Assembly: GCF_000427465.1 (NCBI RefSeq)
Contig: NZ_ATYB01000008.1
Span: 620,001 to 684,000, forward strand
Length of the DNA: 64,000 nucleotides
From: Sinorhizobium arboris LMG 14919
Lineage (GTDB): Bacteria; Pseudomonadota; Alphaproteobacteria; Rhizobiales; Rhizobiaceae
Direction of reading: 5' to 3'
Made by a program: the position numbers and the translations under genes. The notes beneath the pieces are model-generated. The model made no database searches. It was given only the letters and a program-made list of their open reading frames with translations, and had not been told where the DNA came from. The first letter of the stretch is position 1, and each line of letters begins with the position of its first letter. Of this stretch, positions 25,477 through 34,141 are shown in pieces.

Positions 25477-27258
25477 TCAGAACGTCTCCAGGACCGGGCT
25501 TTCCAGCAGCTTGCCGGTCGATACGTCGGCAATGCCGCGATCCGTCTGGTGCGGCCCGGCATTGCAGGCGAGCGTCGCCCCGAAGCAGGCCTTGAACACG
25601 AGATAGGGAGGCTGCCACTCTACGATGCGGCCGGCAGCCTCGCGAATGGCCGCAAACCCTGCTGCGACCTCGGCAAGCGGCGCATCGGAGACAAGTCCGC
25701 AAAGCGGCAGCGGCAGCAGCGCCTCGATCTCCCCTTCGGCAACGACCGCCATTCCGCCGCCGGCGTCAATCACCGCATTGGCGGCTATCGTCATGTCGCG
25801 GGGGTTGCCGCCGAAGACCGTGAGATTGTGGCTGTCATGCGAAACGGTCGTCGCAAAGGCGCCGCGCCACGTGCCCCAGCCTTCAAGCAGACCGACCCGT
25901 GGACGGCTGTCGGCGCGGCCATGCCGATGGGCGACGGCAATCAGCGTCGTGCCGTCAGGCGGCACCAGATGTCCGCCCGCAACCTCGGCACTCGCCTCGC
26001 CCCATCGGGTGAAGCGCGGCCGGTCGATCGTTACGACGCGTGCCGTGCTGCCGGAAGCAGCGATGCGGAAGTCGTCCTCTGCCAGTCGTTCGATCTTCAT
26101 CGTGTTTTGCAAAGGCGAGACATCGGCCGCGACGGGCGTCTGAAGCATCTCGCCGCCGCTCGCCACCAGTCTGCCGTTCGCCAGCACATGACGCGCGCGG
26201 AAACCCTTGATGTCCTCGAACAGGACGATGTCGGCACGGCGGCCCGGTGCGATCAGGCCGAGATCGGCCCTTCCCAGCCGCCGGGCGGCATTGAGGGTTG
26301 CCGCCTGCAGCGCCCACTCGGCCTTCAGTCCGTAGCGGACGAGGCGGCGGACCACGTCGTCGAGGCCGCCGTCGCGGTGAAGGTCGTCCGGGAACACGTC
26401 GTCGGTACAAAGCGTGACCGTCTGCGGCAGATGCCCGAGAGCCCGGAGCGCCGTCACGAACTCGGGAAGAAGATGATCGTGCGAGCCGCGCAGCTCGATG
26501 GTCAGTCCCGCGCGAAGTTTGGCAATGAGGTCCTCACCCGAGACGAGCTCGTGATCGGAGCTGACGCCGGCCGTCACGAAGGCTTGCAGATCGGCTCCCG
26601 CCAGGCCGCGCGCATGCCCGCTGACGGGTTTGCCCGCCTTCAGTCCCGCCTGGACGATCGCAGTCATGCGCGGATCGCCGTCGATGACGCCGCGCATGTT
26701 CATGACCTCGGCAATCCCACCGATCTCCGGCCAGGACAGAATATCCGCGACGGCAGCGGCGTCGAAATCCGCGCCGGCGACCTCCAGACCGGGAGCGGAG
26801 GGTACACAGGACGGCGCCAGCACAACGGCGCGCAAGGGCAGACCACCCATTGCGTCGACGGCCCAACGCACACCGGCAATTCCGCTTACGTTGCCGAATT
26901 CATGCGGGTCCCAGACCACAGTCGTCACGCCGCGCGGCACCACGGCGGCAGCGTAGACCGCGGGCGTCACCATCGAGCTTTCGACGTGCATATGCGTGTC
27001 GATAAGGCCGGGCGAAAGATAGGTTCCCGACGCATCGATCAGCGTGTCTGCGTCGCTGCGCGACCCGGGCGCATGCACGCTCGCGATCAGGGCGCCGATG
27101 ATCCCCACATCCGCTGCGCGGCATTCGCCAGTCACCACATCCACGACGGTAGCGCCCGCCACGAGCACGTCGAAGGACGCATCGCCACGTGCGGCGGCAG
27201 CGGCGCGCGCCCGCAAGCCGGCGTCATTGAGGTCGGCGGGTTGCTCCAGCGCAGTCAT
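25477..27258 (-). CDS. ade: Adenine deaminase
   Basis: 593 residues, the normal length for Ade-type adenine deaminase. The amidohydrolase domain shows LSPGLIDTHMHVESSMVTP, WDPHEFGNVSG, SGHARGLAG and TLCTDDVFPDDL. The C-terminal adenine-deaminase-specific domain begins after the VLANGRLVASGGEM segment. The enzyme converts adenine to hypoxanthine and ammonia, supplying xanthine dehydrogenase. Its start overlaps the nucleoside hydrolase stop as ATGA, so it is the last gene of a seven-gene run starting with the LacI regulator. The pairing of hydrolase and deaminase suggests that adenosine or inosine is a main substrate. Confidence 0.95.
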   Translation of the reverse strand: MTALEQPADLNDAGLRARAAAAARGDASFDVLVAGATVVDVVTGECRAADVGIIGALIASVHAPGSRSDADTLIDASGTYLSPGLIDTHMHVESSMVTPAVYAAAVVPRGVTTVVWDPHEFGNVSGIAGVRWAVDAMGGLPLRAVVLAPSCVPSAPGLEVAGADFDAAAVADILSWPEIGGIAEVMNMRGVIDGDPRMTAIVQAGLKAGKPVSGHARGLAGADLQAFVTAGVSSDHELVSGEDLIAKLRAGLTIELRGSHDHLLPEFVTALRALGHLPQTVTLCTDDVFPDDLHRDGGLDDVVRRLVRYGLKAEWALQAATLNAARRLGRADLGLIAPGRRADIVLFEDIKGFRARHVLANGRLVASGGEMLQTPVAADVSPLQNTMKIERLAEDDFRIAASGSTARVVTIDRPRFTRWGEASAEVAGGHLVPPDGTTLIAVAHRHGRADSRPRVGLLEGWGTWRGAFATTVSHDSHNLTVFGGNPRDMTIAANAVIDAGGGMAVVAEGEIEALLPLPLCGLVSDAPLAEVAAGFAAIREAAGRIVEWQPPYLVFKACFGATLACNAGPHQTDRGIADVSTGKLLESPVLETF

Positions 27259-28178
27259 CTGGCGGCTTCCTTCGCGAGCGCATCGAGCAGACGCCGACGG
27301 GCATTCTCCGGATCGACATCCACCGCATAATGGGCATTGAACGTCGCCTGGCTCGCCCGGGTTTCAACTACGGTCCGCCCGCGCGTCAGGGTACCGGCAA
27401 GCTCGACATCGATGCGCGCAGGGTGAAACGACACTGCGTTTCCATCGACCAGTGCGACGGCCGCACAGGGATCGTAGATCGCCATGCCGGCCCGTCCGCG
27501 GCTCGTGCCGATCGCGATGTAGCCGGCGAGAAGATCGGCAAGCAGCGGTGCCATAGCGCCACCTGCGGCGCGTATGGGCTCCACATCCCCCGGATAGGCG
27601 ACGACTTTCCGGCAGAGTTCGAGATCGACCATCCTCAGTGGCAGGCCGTGGGCAAGCACGATAGCGAGCGCTTCCGGATCGGCAAAGGCGTTGAACTCTG
27701 CGGATGCCGTATGATTGCCGCTGGAAACGCCGCCGCCCATCCAGGTGAGTTCGTCGATCCGGCCGGCAAGGTCGGGACGCGCCAGGGTAATCGCCGCGAT
27801 ATTGGTCAGCGGACCGAGCGCCAGTATACGACGGGGGCCGTCGCTCTCCTCCAGCCAGCGGCAGAGCGCAAGGAAAGCGTCGCTGTCCCGCAGGGCGGGT
27901 GCATCGGGGAGGCTCAGCCCCGCCGTCGGCATGCCTGTCTGCCCGAGAATGCGCTCCGCCGTCTCGAGCTTTCCGAGCACGGGGAGCGCCCGTCCCTGAT
28001 GGATCGGAAAGGTCCACCCGAAGGCTCGCGCCGCGGCGGCGGCGTTGCGCTTCACCTGTCCGAGCGGCACATTGCCGAAGACCAGCGAGACGCCGTCAAT
28101 GGCCTCATTGGCGTGAAGGACGACGAGCATCGCGCCGATGTCGTCGAAGCCCATATCCGTGTCGATCCAGATGCCCAT
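27255..28178 (-). CDS. Inosine-uridine-preferring nucleoside hydrolase family protein
   Basis: 307 residues. The Ca2+-binding signature DTDMGFDD at residues 6-13, LGPLTNIA, the MGGGV...AEFNAFADPEA block and YDPCAAVAL are all present, as in the IUNH family. These enzymes cleave ribonucleosides to a free base and ribose in the cytoplasm. The YDP in place of HDP at the C-terminal motif points away from the classical IU group, so specificity is uncertain. The gene starts 6 bp after the ABC ATPase stop and overlaps ade. This arrangement ties the ABC importer to nucleoside breakdown. Confidence 0.93.
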   Translation of the reverse strand: MGIWIDTDMGFDDIGAMLVVLHANEAIDGVSLVFGNVPLGQVKRNAAAAARAFGWTFPIHQGRALPVLGKLETAERILGQTGMPTAGLSLPDAPALRDSDAFLALCRWLEESDGPRRILALGPLTNIAAITLARPDLAGRIDELTWMGGGVSSGNHTASAEFNAFADPEALAIVLAHGLPLRMVDLELCRKVVAYPGDVEPIRAAGGAMAPLLADLLAGYIAIGTSRGRAGMAIYDPCAAVALVDGNAVSFHPARIDVELAGTLTRGRTVVETRASQATFNAHYAVDVDPENARRRLLDALAKEAAR

Positions 28179-28184
28179 GGCGGA

Positions 28185-29213
28185 TCAATTGAACCTTTCC
28201 AGCTTCGCGGCCCTTTCGACCGGCAGATCGAAGGCGAGCGTGGTGCCGGCGGCGTGTGCCGGTACGGCCGCATCGACTTCGGCCTTGACGGCGCCGAGCG
28301 GCGTATCGAGCAGGTATTCGCGCGTGCTGCCGGAAAAAGAGGCCCCGCGCACGGTGCCCTGGAAAGGACCTGACCCCAGGGTCACCATGCGCGGACGCCA
28401 AGCCAGCCCCGCCGCATCATGCGGCAAAGACCCGGCAAGCTCGATCGGGCCGTTTCCGGCGCGAAGTTTGCCGCTTTCCACGGCAAAGATGTTCTCGAAG
28501 CCGACGAAATCGGCCACGAAGGCGGAAGCCGGCCGGTTATAAATCTCCTCGGGCGTGCCAATCTGCTCGATCGCACCGTTCAGCATGACGACGATGCGGT
28601 CGGCCAGTGACAGCGCCTCGCCCTGATCATGGGTGACGAAGATCATCGTGACACCGGTTTCCCTCTGAACCCGCTGCAACTCCGTGCGCATCTCGAGCCT
28701 CAGCCGCGCGTCCAGATTCGAAAGCGGTTCATCGAGAAGGAGCACCTTCGGCTCCATCACCATGCTGCGCGCAAGTGCCACGCGCTGCTGCTGGCCGCCG
28801 GAAAGCTCTGCCGGCTTCCGGTCGGCAAAGCTCGTCAGCCCTACGGATTTCAGGCCGGCACTTACCCGGTTTTCGAGATCCGCTCCGGAGAGACCCTTCA
28901 GTCGCAAACCGAAGGCGACATTCTCGAAGACGGTAAGATGCGGGAAAAGCGCATAGGACTGGAAGACCAGACCGACGGATCGCCTGTTCGCAGCGACGCG
29001 GGTGATGTCGGCACCGTCCAGGCCGATACGGCCCGATTGCGGCTTCAGCAGGCCGGCGATGGATCGCATCGTCGTCGTCTTGCCGCAGCCCGAAGGCCCG
29101 AGAAACGCGACCAGCTCGCCTTTCCGGATCGATAGGTCGAGATCCTTCACCGCGACGGTGTCGCCATAGGCGAGCGTCAGTTTTTCGAGGCTGAGGAAGG
29201 CGGGATCAGACAT
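28185..29213 (-). CDS. ABC importer ATPase, PotA/FbpC type
   Basis: 342 residues. Walker A GPSGCGKTT, signature LSGGQQQR, Walker B VLLLDEPLSNLD and the switch His in FVTHDQGEA are all intact, and a TOBE domain fills the last 100 residues. It powers the importer formed with the two permeases and the binding protein encoded upstream, all on the minus strand with overlaps. By sequence type the family would be labelled spermidine/putrescine or Fe3+ transport. The nucleoside hydrolase and adenine deaminase encoded directly after it suggest a purine or nucleoside cargo instead. Confidence 0.93.
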   Translation of the reverse strand: MSDPAFLSLEKLTLAYGDTVAVKDLDLSIRKGELVAFLGPSGCGKTTTMRSIAGLLKPQSGRIGLDGADITRVAANRRSVGLVFQSYALFPHLTVFENVAFGLRLKGLSGADLENRVSAGLKSVGLTSFADRKPAELSGGQQQRVALARSMVMEPKVLLLDEPLSNLDARLRLEMRTELQRVQRETGVTMIFVTHDQGEALSLADRIVVMLNGAIEQIGTPEEIYNRPASAFVADFVGFENIFAVESGKLRAGNGPIELAGSLPHDAAGLAWRPRMVTLGSGPFQGTVRGASFSGSTREYLLDTPLGAVKAEVDAAVPAHAAGTTLAFDLPVERAAKLERFN

Positions 29214-29985
29214 AGCGGGAAAATCCTAGGAAACGCTCGGCGAGGAAGACGATGCCGATGGACAAGAAGGCAAGCAGCGCCGACAGCGCCGCGACCGAGG
29301 GGTCATAGGTGATCTCCATATAGGAGAGCATGTCGATCGGCAGCGTGCGTACGCCGGGGCCGGAAAGGAAAAGCGAAACCGGCACCTGATTGAAACTGGT
29401 GACGAAGCCGAGAATGAAGGCGGCGAGAATGCCGCTGCGGATATTCGGCATGACCACCCGGAAAAAGGCGCCGGCACGCGAGGAACCGAGCAGCACCGCG
29501 GCCTCCTCGATATCGGAGCGCAGATTGTTGAGGCTCGCCGAGACGACGCGCACCGCATAGGGCAACACGAGCGCCGTGTGAGCGAGGAAGAGCGCGAGCG
29601 TGATGTTGAAGCCGAACGGAACGACGAGATAGCGCAGCAGCGCCAGGCCGACAATGATGCCGGGCACGATGATCGGCAGGGCGACCACCGTGCGAACCGT
29701 TTCGCCGAAGGGCAGCCGGTAGCGCGAAAGCGCGTAGGATGCCGGGATCCCTAGGATGAGTGCTGTGGCCGTCCCGCCGATGGCAAGCAGCATCGACATG
29801 GCGAAGCTCTCTCGGAAACTCTCGACCGCGAAAACCTTCGCGACCCACTTCAGCGACAGGCCTTGCGGCGGAAAGGCAAGCGTTTCGCCCCCGGACAGGG
29901 ATGCCGCGACGATGATGAAGAAGGGGCCGATCAGAAAAGCGGTGACGAGAACGAGCACCGCTGCCGGGAAGAGACGGGAATTCAT
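29206..29985 (-). CDS. ABC importer permease, PotC type
   Basis: 259 residues with six predicted membrane segments. The binding-protein-dependent transport signature (EAA loop) is visible in the EEAAVLLGSSRAGAFFRVVMP stretch. It overlaps the ATPase gene by 8 bp and its own start overlaps the upstream permease stop by 4 bp, so the stoichiometric pieces are coupled. With its partner permease it forms the inner-membrane channel. Cargo is not readable from the sequence. Confidence 0.93.
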   Translation of the reverse strand: MNSRLFPAAVLVLVTAFLIGPFFIIVAASLSGGETLAFPPQGLSLKWVAKVFAVESFRESFAMSMLLAIGGTATALILGIPASYALSRYRLPFGETVRTVVALPIIVPGIIVGLALLRYLVVPFGFNITLALFLAHTALVLPYAVRVVSASLNNLRSDIEEAAVLLGSSRAGAFFRVVMPNIRSGILAAFILGFVTSFNQVPVSLFLSGPGVRTLPIDMLSYMEITYDPSVAALSALLAFLSIGIVFLAERFLGFSRYV

Positions 29986-30809
29986 CGCTTGCTCCTCGCG
30001 GTGGCGAGCCGCTTCAAGAGAAGGTTGGCTGCGAAGCTCATGACGATCAGAATGAAGGCGATGACGCTTGCAGAGACGAAATCATTGGCAACGGTCACGC
30101 GTTGATAAAGCAGCGTCTCCAGCATCAGGACCTTGGAGCCTCCGAGGATCGCCGGCGTGATATAGGCCGTCAGGGAGCCGGTGAAGACGAGCGTTCCGCC
30201 GATGACCAGACCTTCCTTCGTGAGCGGCAGAATGACCTTCCAGAAGACTTGGAACCAGTTGGCGCCGAGTACCCGCGCGGCGGGGATCGCATCCTTCGGC
30301 ATGTTTTCGAGCGCGCTGATCAGCGCCAGGATCATCAGCGGCAGGAAAAGTTGCAGAAGCCCGACGAAGACCGCCGTCTCCGTGAAGAGGAAGCGCACCG
30401 GTTCGTCCGTAAGGCCGACGCTCGTCAGTGCCTGATTGACGATCCCGGTCCTCCCCAGAATGACGATCCAGGCATAGGTGCGCGCGACCGGCGATATCAT
30501 CAGCGGCAGCACCACGAGACCGATCATCCGGCCCTTGCCTTTCGGCGGCAGGTTGACGATCGCAAAGGCTGCGGCATAGCCGATGACGGCAGCGACCACG
30601 GTTACCGTCGCGCCGAGCCTCAGCGTGCGCAGGAACACCGTCCGATTAAGCGGATCGGAAAGGAAGCCGGTATAGGCGGATACGGACCAGCCATCAGCAT
30701 TGCGGAAGCCTTCGGCGAGCAGGATGACAACCGGCGCCAGAAAGACGACGGCGGCGAATACGGCCGCCGGCAAGGCTAGCGCCAGCGCCTCGGCCCGGTT
30801 GTGGAACAT
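29982..30809 (-). CDS. ABC importer permease, PotB type
   Basis: 275 residues from ATG 30809. The open frame continues upstream for 37 codons, but that part is polar and lies in the leader after the binding-protein gene. Six membrane helices begin at ALALALPAAVFAAVVFLAP. The EAA loop is in the PKDAIPAARVLGANWFQVFW region. It forms the heterodimeric channel with the next permease. It is 86 bp from the binding-protein stop. Confidence 0.92.
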   Translation of the reverse strand: MFHNRAEALALALPAAVFAAVVFLAPVVILLAEGFRNADGWSVSAYTGFLSDPLNRTVFLRTLRLGATVTVVAAVIGYAAAFAIVNLPPKGKGRMIGLVVLPLMISPVARTYAWIVILGRTGIVNQALTSVGLTDEPVRFLFTETAVFVGLLQLFLPLMILALISALENMPKDAIPAARVLGANWFQVFWKVILPLTKEGLVIGGTLVFTGSLTAYITPAILGGSKVLMLETLLYQRVTVANDFVSASVIAFILIVMSFAANLLLKRLATARSKR

Positions 30810-30895
30810 CTCGAAACCTTTCCGCGGGAATGCCGCAGTTGAAAAGGGGCGCGACGCCAACAGGTCAGGCGTCACGCAAGGACAGGACCTCGGAC

Positions 30896-31918
30896 TTACT
30901 GACCAACCTTGGCGTTCCACTCGGACAGCCAGACGTCCCGGTTGTCGAGTGCCACTGCCGACGGGATGAGCTTCAGGTTCTTGACCGTTTCTTCCCCGTA
31001 GGTCAGATTCTCAGCGATCTCCGGCGAAACCTTCACTTCCTTGTTGGCCGGGCTGTCGACGAGCTTTTCGGCGAGCGCCGTCTGAATTTCCGTCGACAAC
31101 CAGAAGTCCATGAACTGAAGTGCCAGATCCTGGTTCTTGGAGCCCTTGGTCAGGACCATGACGTTCATGCCGCCGGTCTGACCTTCCTTCGGAGTCGCCC
31201 ACTTGATCGGCAGGTCCATCTTGGTGAAGCCTTCCCAGGAGAACCGGCCGATGGGCGCCGCCCAGATTTCCTCCTGCTGCATCAACTGCACGAGCTGCGA
31301 GGATTTGACGTAGAACGTGACGATATCGTCCTTCTTCTCGCCAACGGCCGCAATCGCCGCCTTGAGGTCCGGCGTATTCTGGCCCAGCGCTTCACCGATC
31401 ATGTATAGCGTCGGCGGCCCCTGGTTGGTCGTTACGTTCGGGAGTGCCACGTGGCCGGCGAGTTTGTCGCCGAGCAAGTCGGCCCAGGACGTGACTTCCA
31501 CCTTGTCGGATCGATAGACGATCGAGGTGGCGTAGAAGGTGTAGCCGATGCTCATGCCGTCGCCGTTCGGGTCCTTGGCGACGTCGTAGAGCTTGTCGAA
31601 ATTGCCAAGCTTCGATGTATCGATCTTGTCGATCAGGCCGGAGCGTGTAGCGGAAAGCGCATCCGCCATGGAAACGACCGCCATGTCCACGACCGGATTC
31701 GCCTTGTTGGCTTCCATCTTGGCAAGGCGTTCGACGCTGTTGCCCGTTTCGACGACGAGCTTGCAGCCGCACTTGGCCTCGAAGGGATCATAGACCAGTT
31801 CCTTGAACGCGTCCTGGGCGAAGCCGTAGACGGAGATGGTCAGGGTCTTCTCCTGAGCGGACGCGGCATGGGCGCCGATCAGGAGGAGCGCGCTCGAGGC
31901 GAGCAGGATTTTGTTCAT
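30896..31918 (-). CDS. ABC importer periplasmic substrate-binding protein
   Basis: 340 residues with a cleavable signal peptide (MNKILLASSALLLIGAHA, cut near ASAQ). The mature protein belongs to the SBP_bac_1/6/8 group related to PotD and FbpA. Its start overlaps the LacI stop as ATGA, placing the regulator first in the operon. The two cysteines in KCGCKL near the N-terminus are an unusual feature. The ligand pocket cannot be read by eye; a purine nucleoside or base is inferred from the hydrolase and deaminase in the same transcript, while polyamine or other small molecules remain possible. Confidence 0.9.
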   Translation of the reverse strand: MNKILLASSALLLIGAHAASAQEKTLTISVYGFAQDAFKELVYDPFEAKCGCKLVVETGNSVERLAKMEANKANPVVDMAVVSMADALSATRSGLIDKIDTSKLGNFDKLYDVAKDPNGDGMSIGYTFYATSIVYRSDKVEVTSWADLLGDKLAGHVALPNVTTNQGPPTLYMIGEALGQNTPDLKAAIAAVGEKKDDIVTFYVKSSQLVQLMQQEEIWAAPIGRFSWEGFTKMDLPIKWATPKEGQTGGMNVMVLTKGSKNQDLALQFMDFWLSTEIQTALAEKLVDSPANKEVKVSPEIAENLTYGEETVKNLKLIPSAVALDNRDVWLSEWNAKVGQ

Positions 31919-32955
31919 GGCTGCGGTTCTCCTTCGCTGACAAGTGGTGGCGTCGCCGAGGACTGGCGAACGACGAGCTGCATGGGCACTTTCGATATGG
32001 TGGCGGCGACGGGCGCGCCGTCGGATGGAGATCCAGTTTCGCGGGAACCGATCGCCTGCACCAGCGCCTCGACGGCGAGCGTCGCGATACGCTCCATATC
32101 CATCCGGATCGTGGTCAGCGCCGGCGTCACCACCGGCGACCAGATCAGGTCGTCGAACCCGGTGACGCTCGCCTGCTCGGGGACATGGATGCCGGCGCGT
32201 TGCAGCTCCGTGAGCGCGCGCAGCGCATGAAGGTCGGAGACGGCCGCAAAGGCCGTTACCCCTTCCGCCACCTTGCGGGCGAGCCCGAGCGAGCAGCCCT
32301 TGCCGTGTATCTGCTCCAGTCGTTCGATCCACAGCGTCTCCGTTTGCACGCCTTCGCGCGCGCCCGAGCGAAGGCCGCCGACGCGATCGTTCTGCACGTT
32401 TGACGCAGGGTTGTTGCCGATGATCAGCAGGCGCCTGTGGCCGAGGCCGACCAGATGCTCGGCGATCTGCCTTCCGCCATCCCAATGGTCCGCCGCCACG
32501 GTGTTTCCAGGCGTCGACGGCGTGTCCACGACTGCGACCGGGCAACCGACGTCGGCAATCCGGGTGCCGCGACGCGGCACGATGACCATGCCGTCGACGC
32601 CCCGCTCTATGAGCCGTTCGATCGCCCTCGTCTGCACGGTGACGTCGCCGCGGGAATCGGCGATCAGGACGCCGTAGCCGGCCGAAGATGCCGCATACTC
32701 GATTGCCTGGGCGATCTGGGGAAAGAGCGGATTGCTGATATCGGGCAGAACCAGTCCAATGACGGCGCTCCTGCCGGTCCTGAGCGCCCTTCCAGCCTGG
32801 CTGGGCACGTATCCGATCTCGGCCGCGATCGAGCGGATTCTCTCGGCAAGTTCCGCGGAAACGCGCCCCTTGCCGGAGAGCGCATTGGAGACCGTCGCCG
32901 CGGAGACGCCAAGAGTGGTGGCGATCCTCGTCAGTTTGGGTCCGGAACGTGCCAA
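31915..32955 (-). CDS. LacI-family repressor of the ABC/nucleoside operon
   Basis: 346 residues. The start is TTG 32955, behind GGAGG with good spacing; no ATG is available in frame close to the DNA-binding domain. The N-terminal HTH has TRIATTLGVSAATVSNALSGKG, followed by the hinge VPSQAGRALRTGRSAVIG and the sugar/nucleoside-binding core. PurR-like LacI members bind purines, so a nucleoside effector is reasonable here. It is the first gene of the run through ade and is probably autoregulated through the near-palindrome 28 bp upstream. Confidence 0.92.
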   Translation of the reverse strand: MARSGPKLTRIATTLGVSAATVSNALSGKGRVSAELAERIRSIAAEIGYVPSQAGRALRTGRSAVIGLVLPDISNPLFPQIAQAIEYAASSAGYGVLIADSRGDVTVQTRAIERLIERGVDGMVIVPRRGTRIADVGCPVAVVDTPSTPGNTVAADHWDGGRQIAEHLVGLGHRRLLIIGNNPASNVQNDRVGGLRSGAREGVQTETLWIERLEQIHGKGCSLGLARKVAEGVTAFAAVSDLHALRALTELQRAGIHVPEQASVTGFDDLIWSPVVTPALTTIRMDMERIATLAVEALVQAIGSRETGSPSDGAPVAATISKVPMQLVVRQSSATPPLVSEGEPQP

Positions 32956-32982
32956 GGCCTTGTCCTCCGCCGCAACGGATGA

Positions 32983-32994
32983 TTAAACGATTAA
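32983..32994. promoter_or_regulatory. Probable LacI-family operator
   Basis: TTAAACGATTAA is a near-perfect palindrome with the central CG typical of LacI-family operators. It lies 28 bp upstream of the lacI start, suggesting autorepression of the regulator and the downstream importer, hydrolase and deaminase genes. Confidence 0.6.
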
Positions 32995-33111
32995 GCAGCG
33001 ATACATCAGCCGTTCGTGCCTGTCGAATCTTTTTTGCCGCAGATCTGAGGCGAGCCCACAGAGATCACCCATCCGTGGGTGCGGAAACGGCTCAGCACCC
33101 GGGCGCCGCCC

Positions 33112-33861
33112 TCAACGCGCGACGAAGAGCAGGTCGAAGCCCCTGAGTTCGCCTCTGGAGACCGATTTGCGGATCGCTCTCAAGAGCGCCGACGGGTTCT
33201 CCAATCGGAAGCCGCGCATGCTTCGGACAAGGCGGAAGGTCGCCGCCGCAGTCCTGATCAAGCGCAGGACGGCGGGTCCGGAGAGCGACGCCGCCAGGAT
33301 CTGCGGGTGTACGGCGAGAAGCACGCCCGCGGTCCTCTTCCGGTCGATCGCCCGAAACTGCTCGAGAACTTTGTATTCGTAACCCTCGATATCGATCTTG
33401 AAGCAGAGCCGGTCGGTCCTTGCCATCGCCTGAAGCTCAGGAATGGTGATCGTCTTTGCCTCGATCGACATGCCGGTGTCGTCGGCGATGAGCGCCGACG
33501 TTTCCGAACTCCCGAAACCGCCGCCCACCGAATTGAGAACGAGACATTCGTCCTGCGAAAGGGCGGCGTTGACCAGTTCGACCTCACCGGTGTTGGCGCT
33601 TTTCATCTCTGCGAGAATGCCGAAACAGACCGGATCAGGTTCGACGACAATAACGTTGTCGGCAGTCTGGGCCGCCCAATAGGGCGTGACCCCGATCCAG
33701 CCGCCTATATCGATATAGGTCGTGCTGCCGTCGACGAAGCGCGCGAGGTTGCGAAAAGTTCCGGGCTCCCACTGACCGGCCTGCAAACGGCAAAAGAAGC
33801 GCGCCTTTTCCGGCTTGTCTGGGAAATAAACGGTTCTCTGGAAATAGGTTATGGCGCGCAT
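33112..33861 (-). CDS. FkbM-family methyltransferase
   Basis: 249 residues. The SAM-binding region shows TYIDIGGWIGVTPYWAA (motif I) and VIVVEPDP (acidic ribose contact). DRLCFKIDIEGYEYKVL is the FkbM-specific block. Members O-methylate sugars or small molecules and are common in surface-polysaccharide loci, as here, where three glycosyltransferase genes lie a few kilobases away. The gene stands alone between the LacI operator region and two repeats. No membrane segments are seen. The acceptor is unknown. Confidence 0.85.
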   Translation of the reverse strand: MRAITYFQRTVYFPDKPEKARFFCRLQAGQWEPGTFRNLARFVDGSTTYIDIGGWIGVTPYWAAQTADNVIVVEPDPVCFGILAEMKSANTGEVELVNAALSQDECLVLNSVGGGFGSSETSALIADDTGMSIEAKTITIPELQAMARTDRLCFKIDIEGYEYKVLEQFRAIDRKRTAGVLLAVHPQILAASLSGPAVLRLIRTAAATFRLVRSMRGFRLENPSALLRAIRKSVSRGELRGFDLLFVAR

Positions 33862-33875
33862 CGCGCTTCTCTAGA

Positions 33876-33919
33876 GCATTTTCCAGCGAAGTGGAAACCG
33901 GTTCGCGTGAAGAAAATGC
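33876..33919. repeat. Short intergenic palindromic repeat (rhizobial type)
   Basis: GCATTTTC 33876-33883 and GAAAATGC 33912-33919 bracket a partly self-complementary core (CGAAGTGG...CCGGTTCG). I recall this form as a widely repeated intergenic palindrome in Sinorhizobium; only one copy is in the window, so repetition is from memory. It lies just upstream of the FkbM gene. Confidence 0.55.
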
Positions 33920-33970
33920 GGTAAATGAGAACGGGACCACCGTTCCGATCCATCGGGGCGAAAAGGCTCT

Positions 33971-34072
33971 CTACAGCGCCGCGCCCCTTATCAGACGCGC
34001 AAAGGTCGCAGCAGCGCGTTGATCTGCTGCATTGCCCTTCAACCGATTACGATCAAAGGAAACATGCAGCAG
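33971..34072. repeat. Intergenic mosaic repeat, copy 1 (RIME-like)
   Basis: About 100 bp beginning CTACAGCGCCGCG and ending AAACATGCAG. Its start, middle (CAGACGCGCAAAG, CTGCAT) and end match the element at 48111-48213. It contains short dyads such as CTGCTGCAT/ATGCAGCAG. Its intergenic position and two copies in the window fit the rhizobial intergenic mosaic class. Confidence 0.75.
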
Positions 34073-34141
34073 CACATGATCTCATAATCGGGACCGTTTT
34101 CCGGGAGGAAGTCGCGGGACTGAGAAATGGGCGGATGAGGC

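Noticed and set aside
25549..27330. 593-codon plus-strand open frame opposite ade
   Set aside because: It mirrors ade exactly in extent and has no protein-family pattern.
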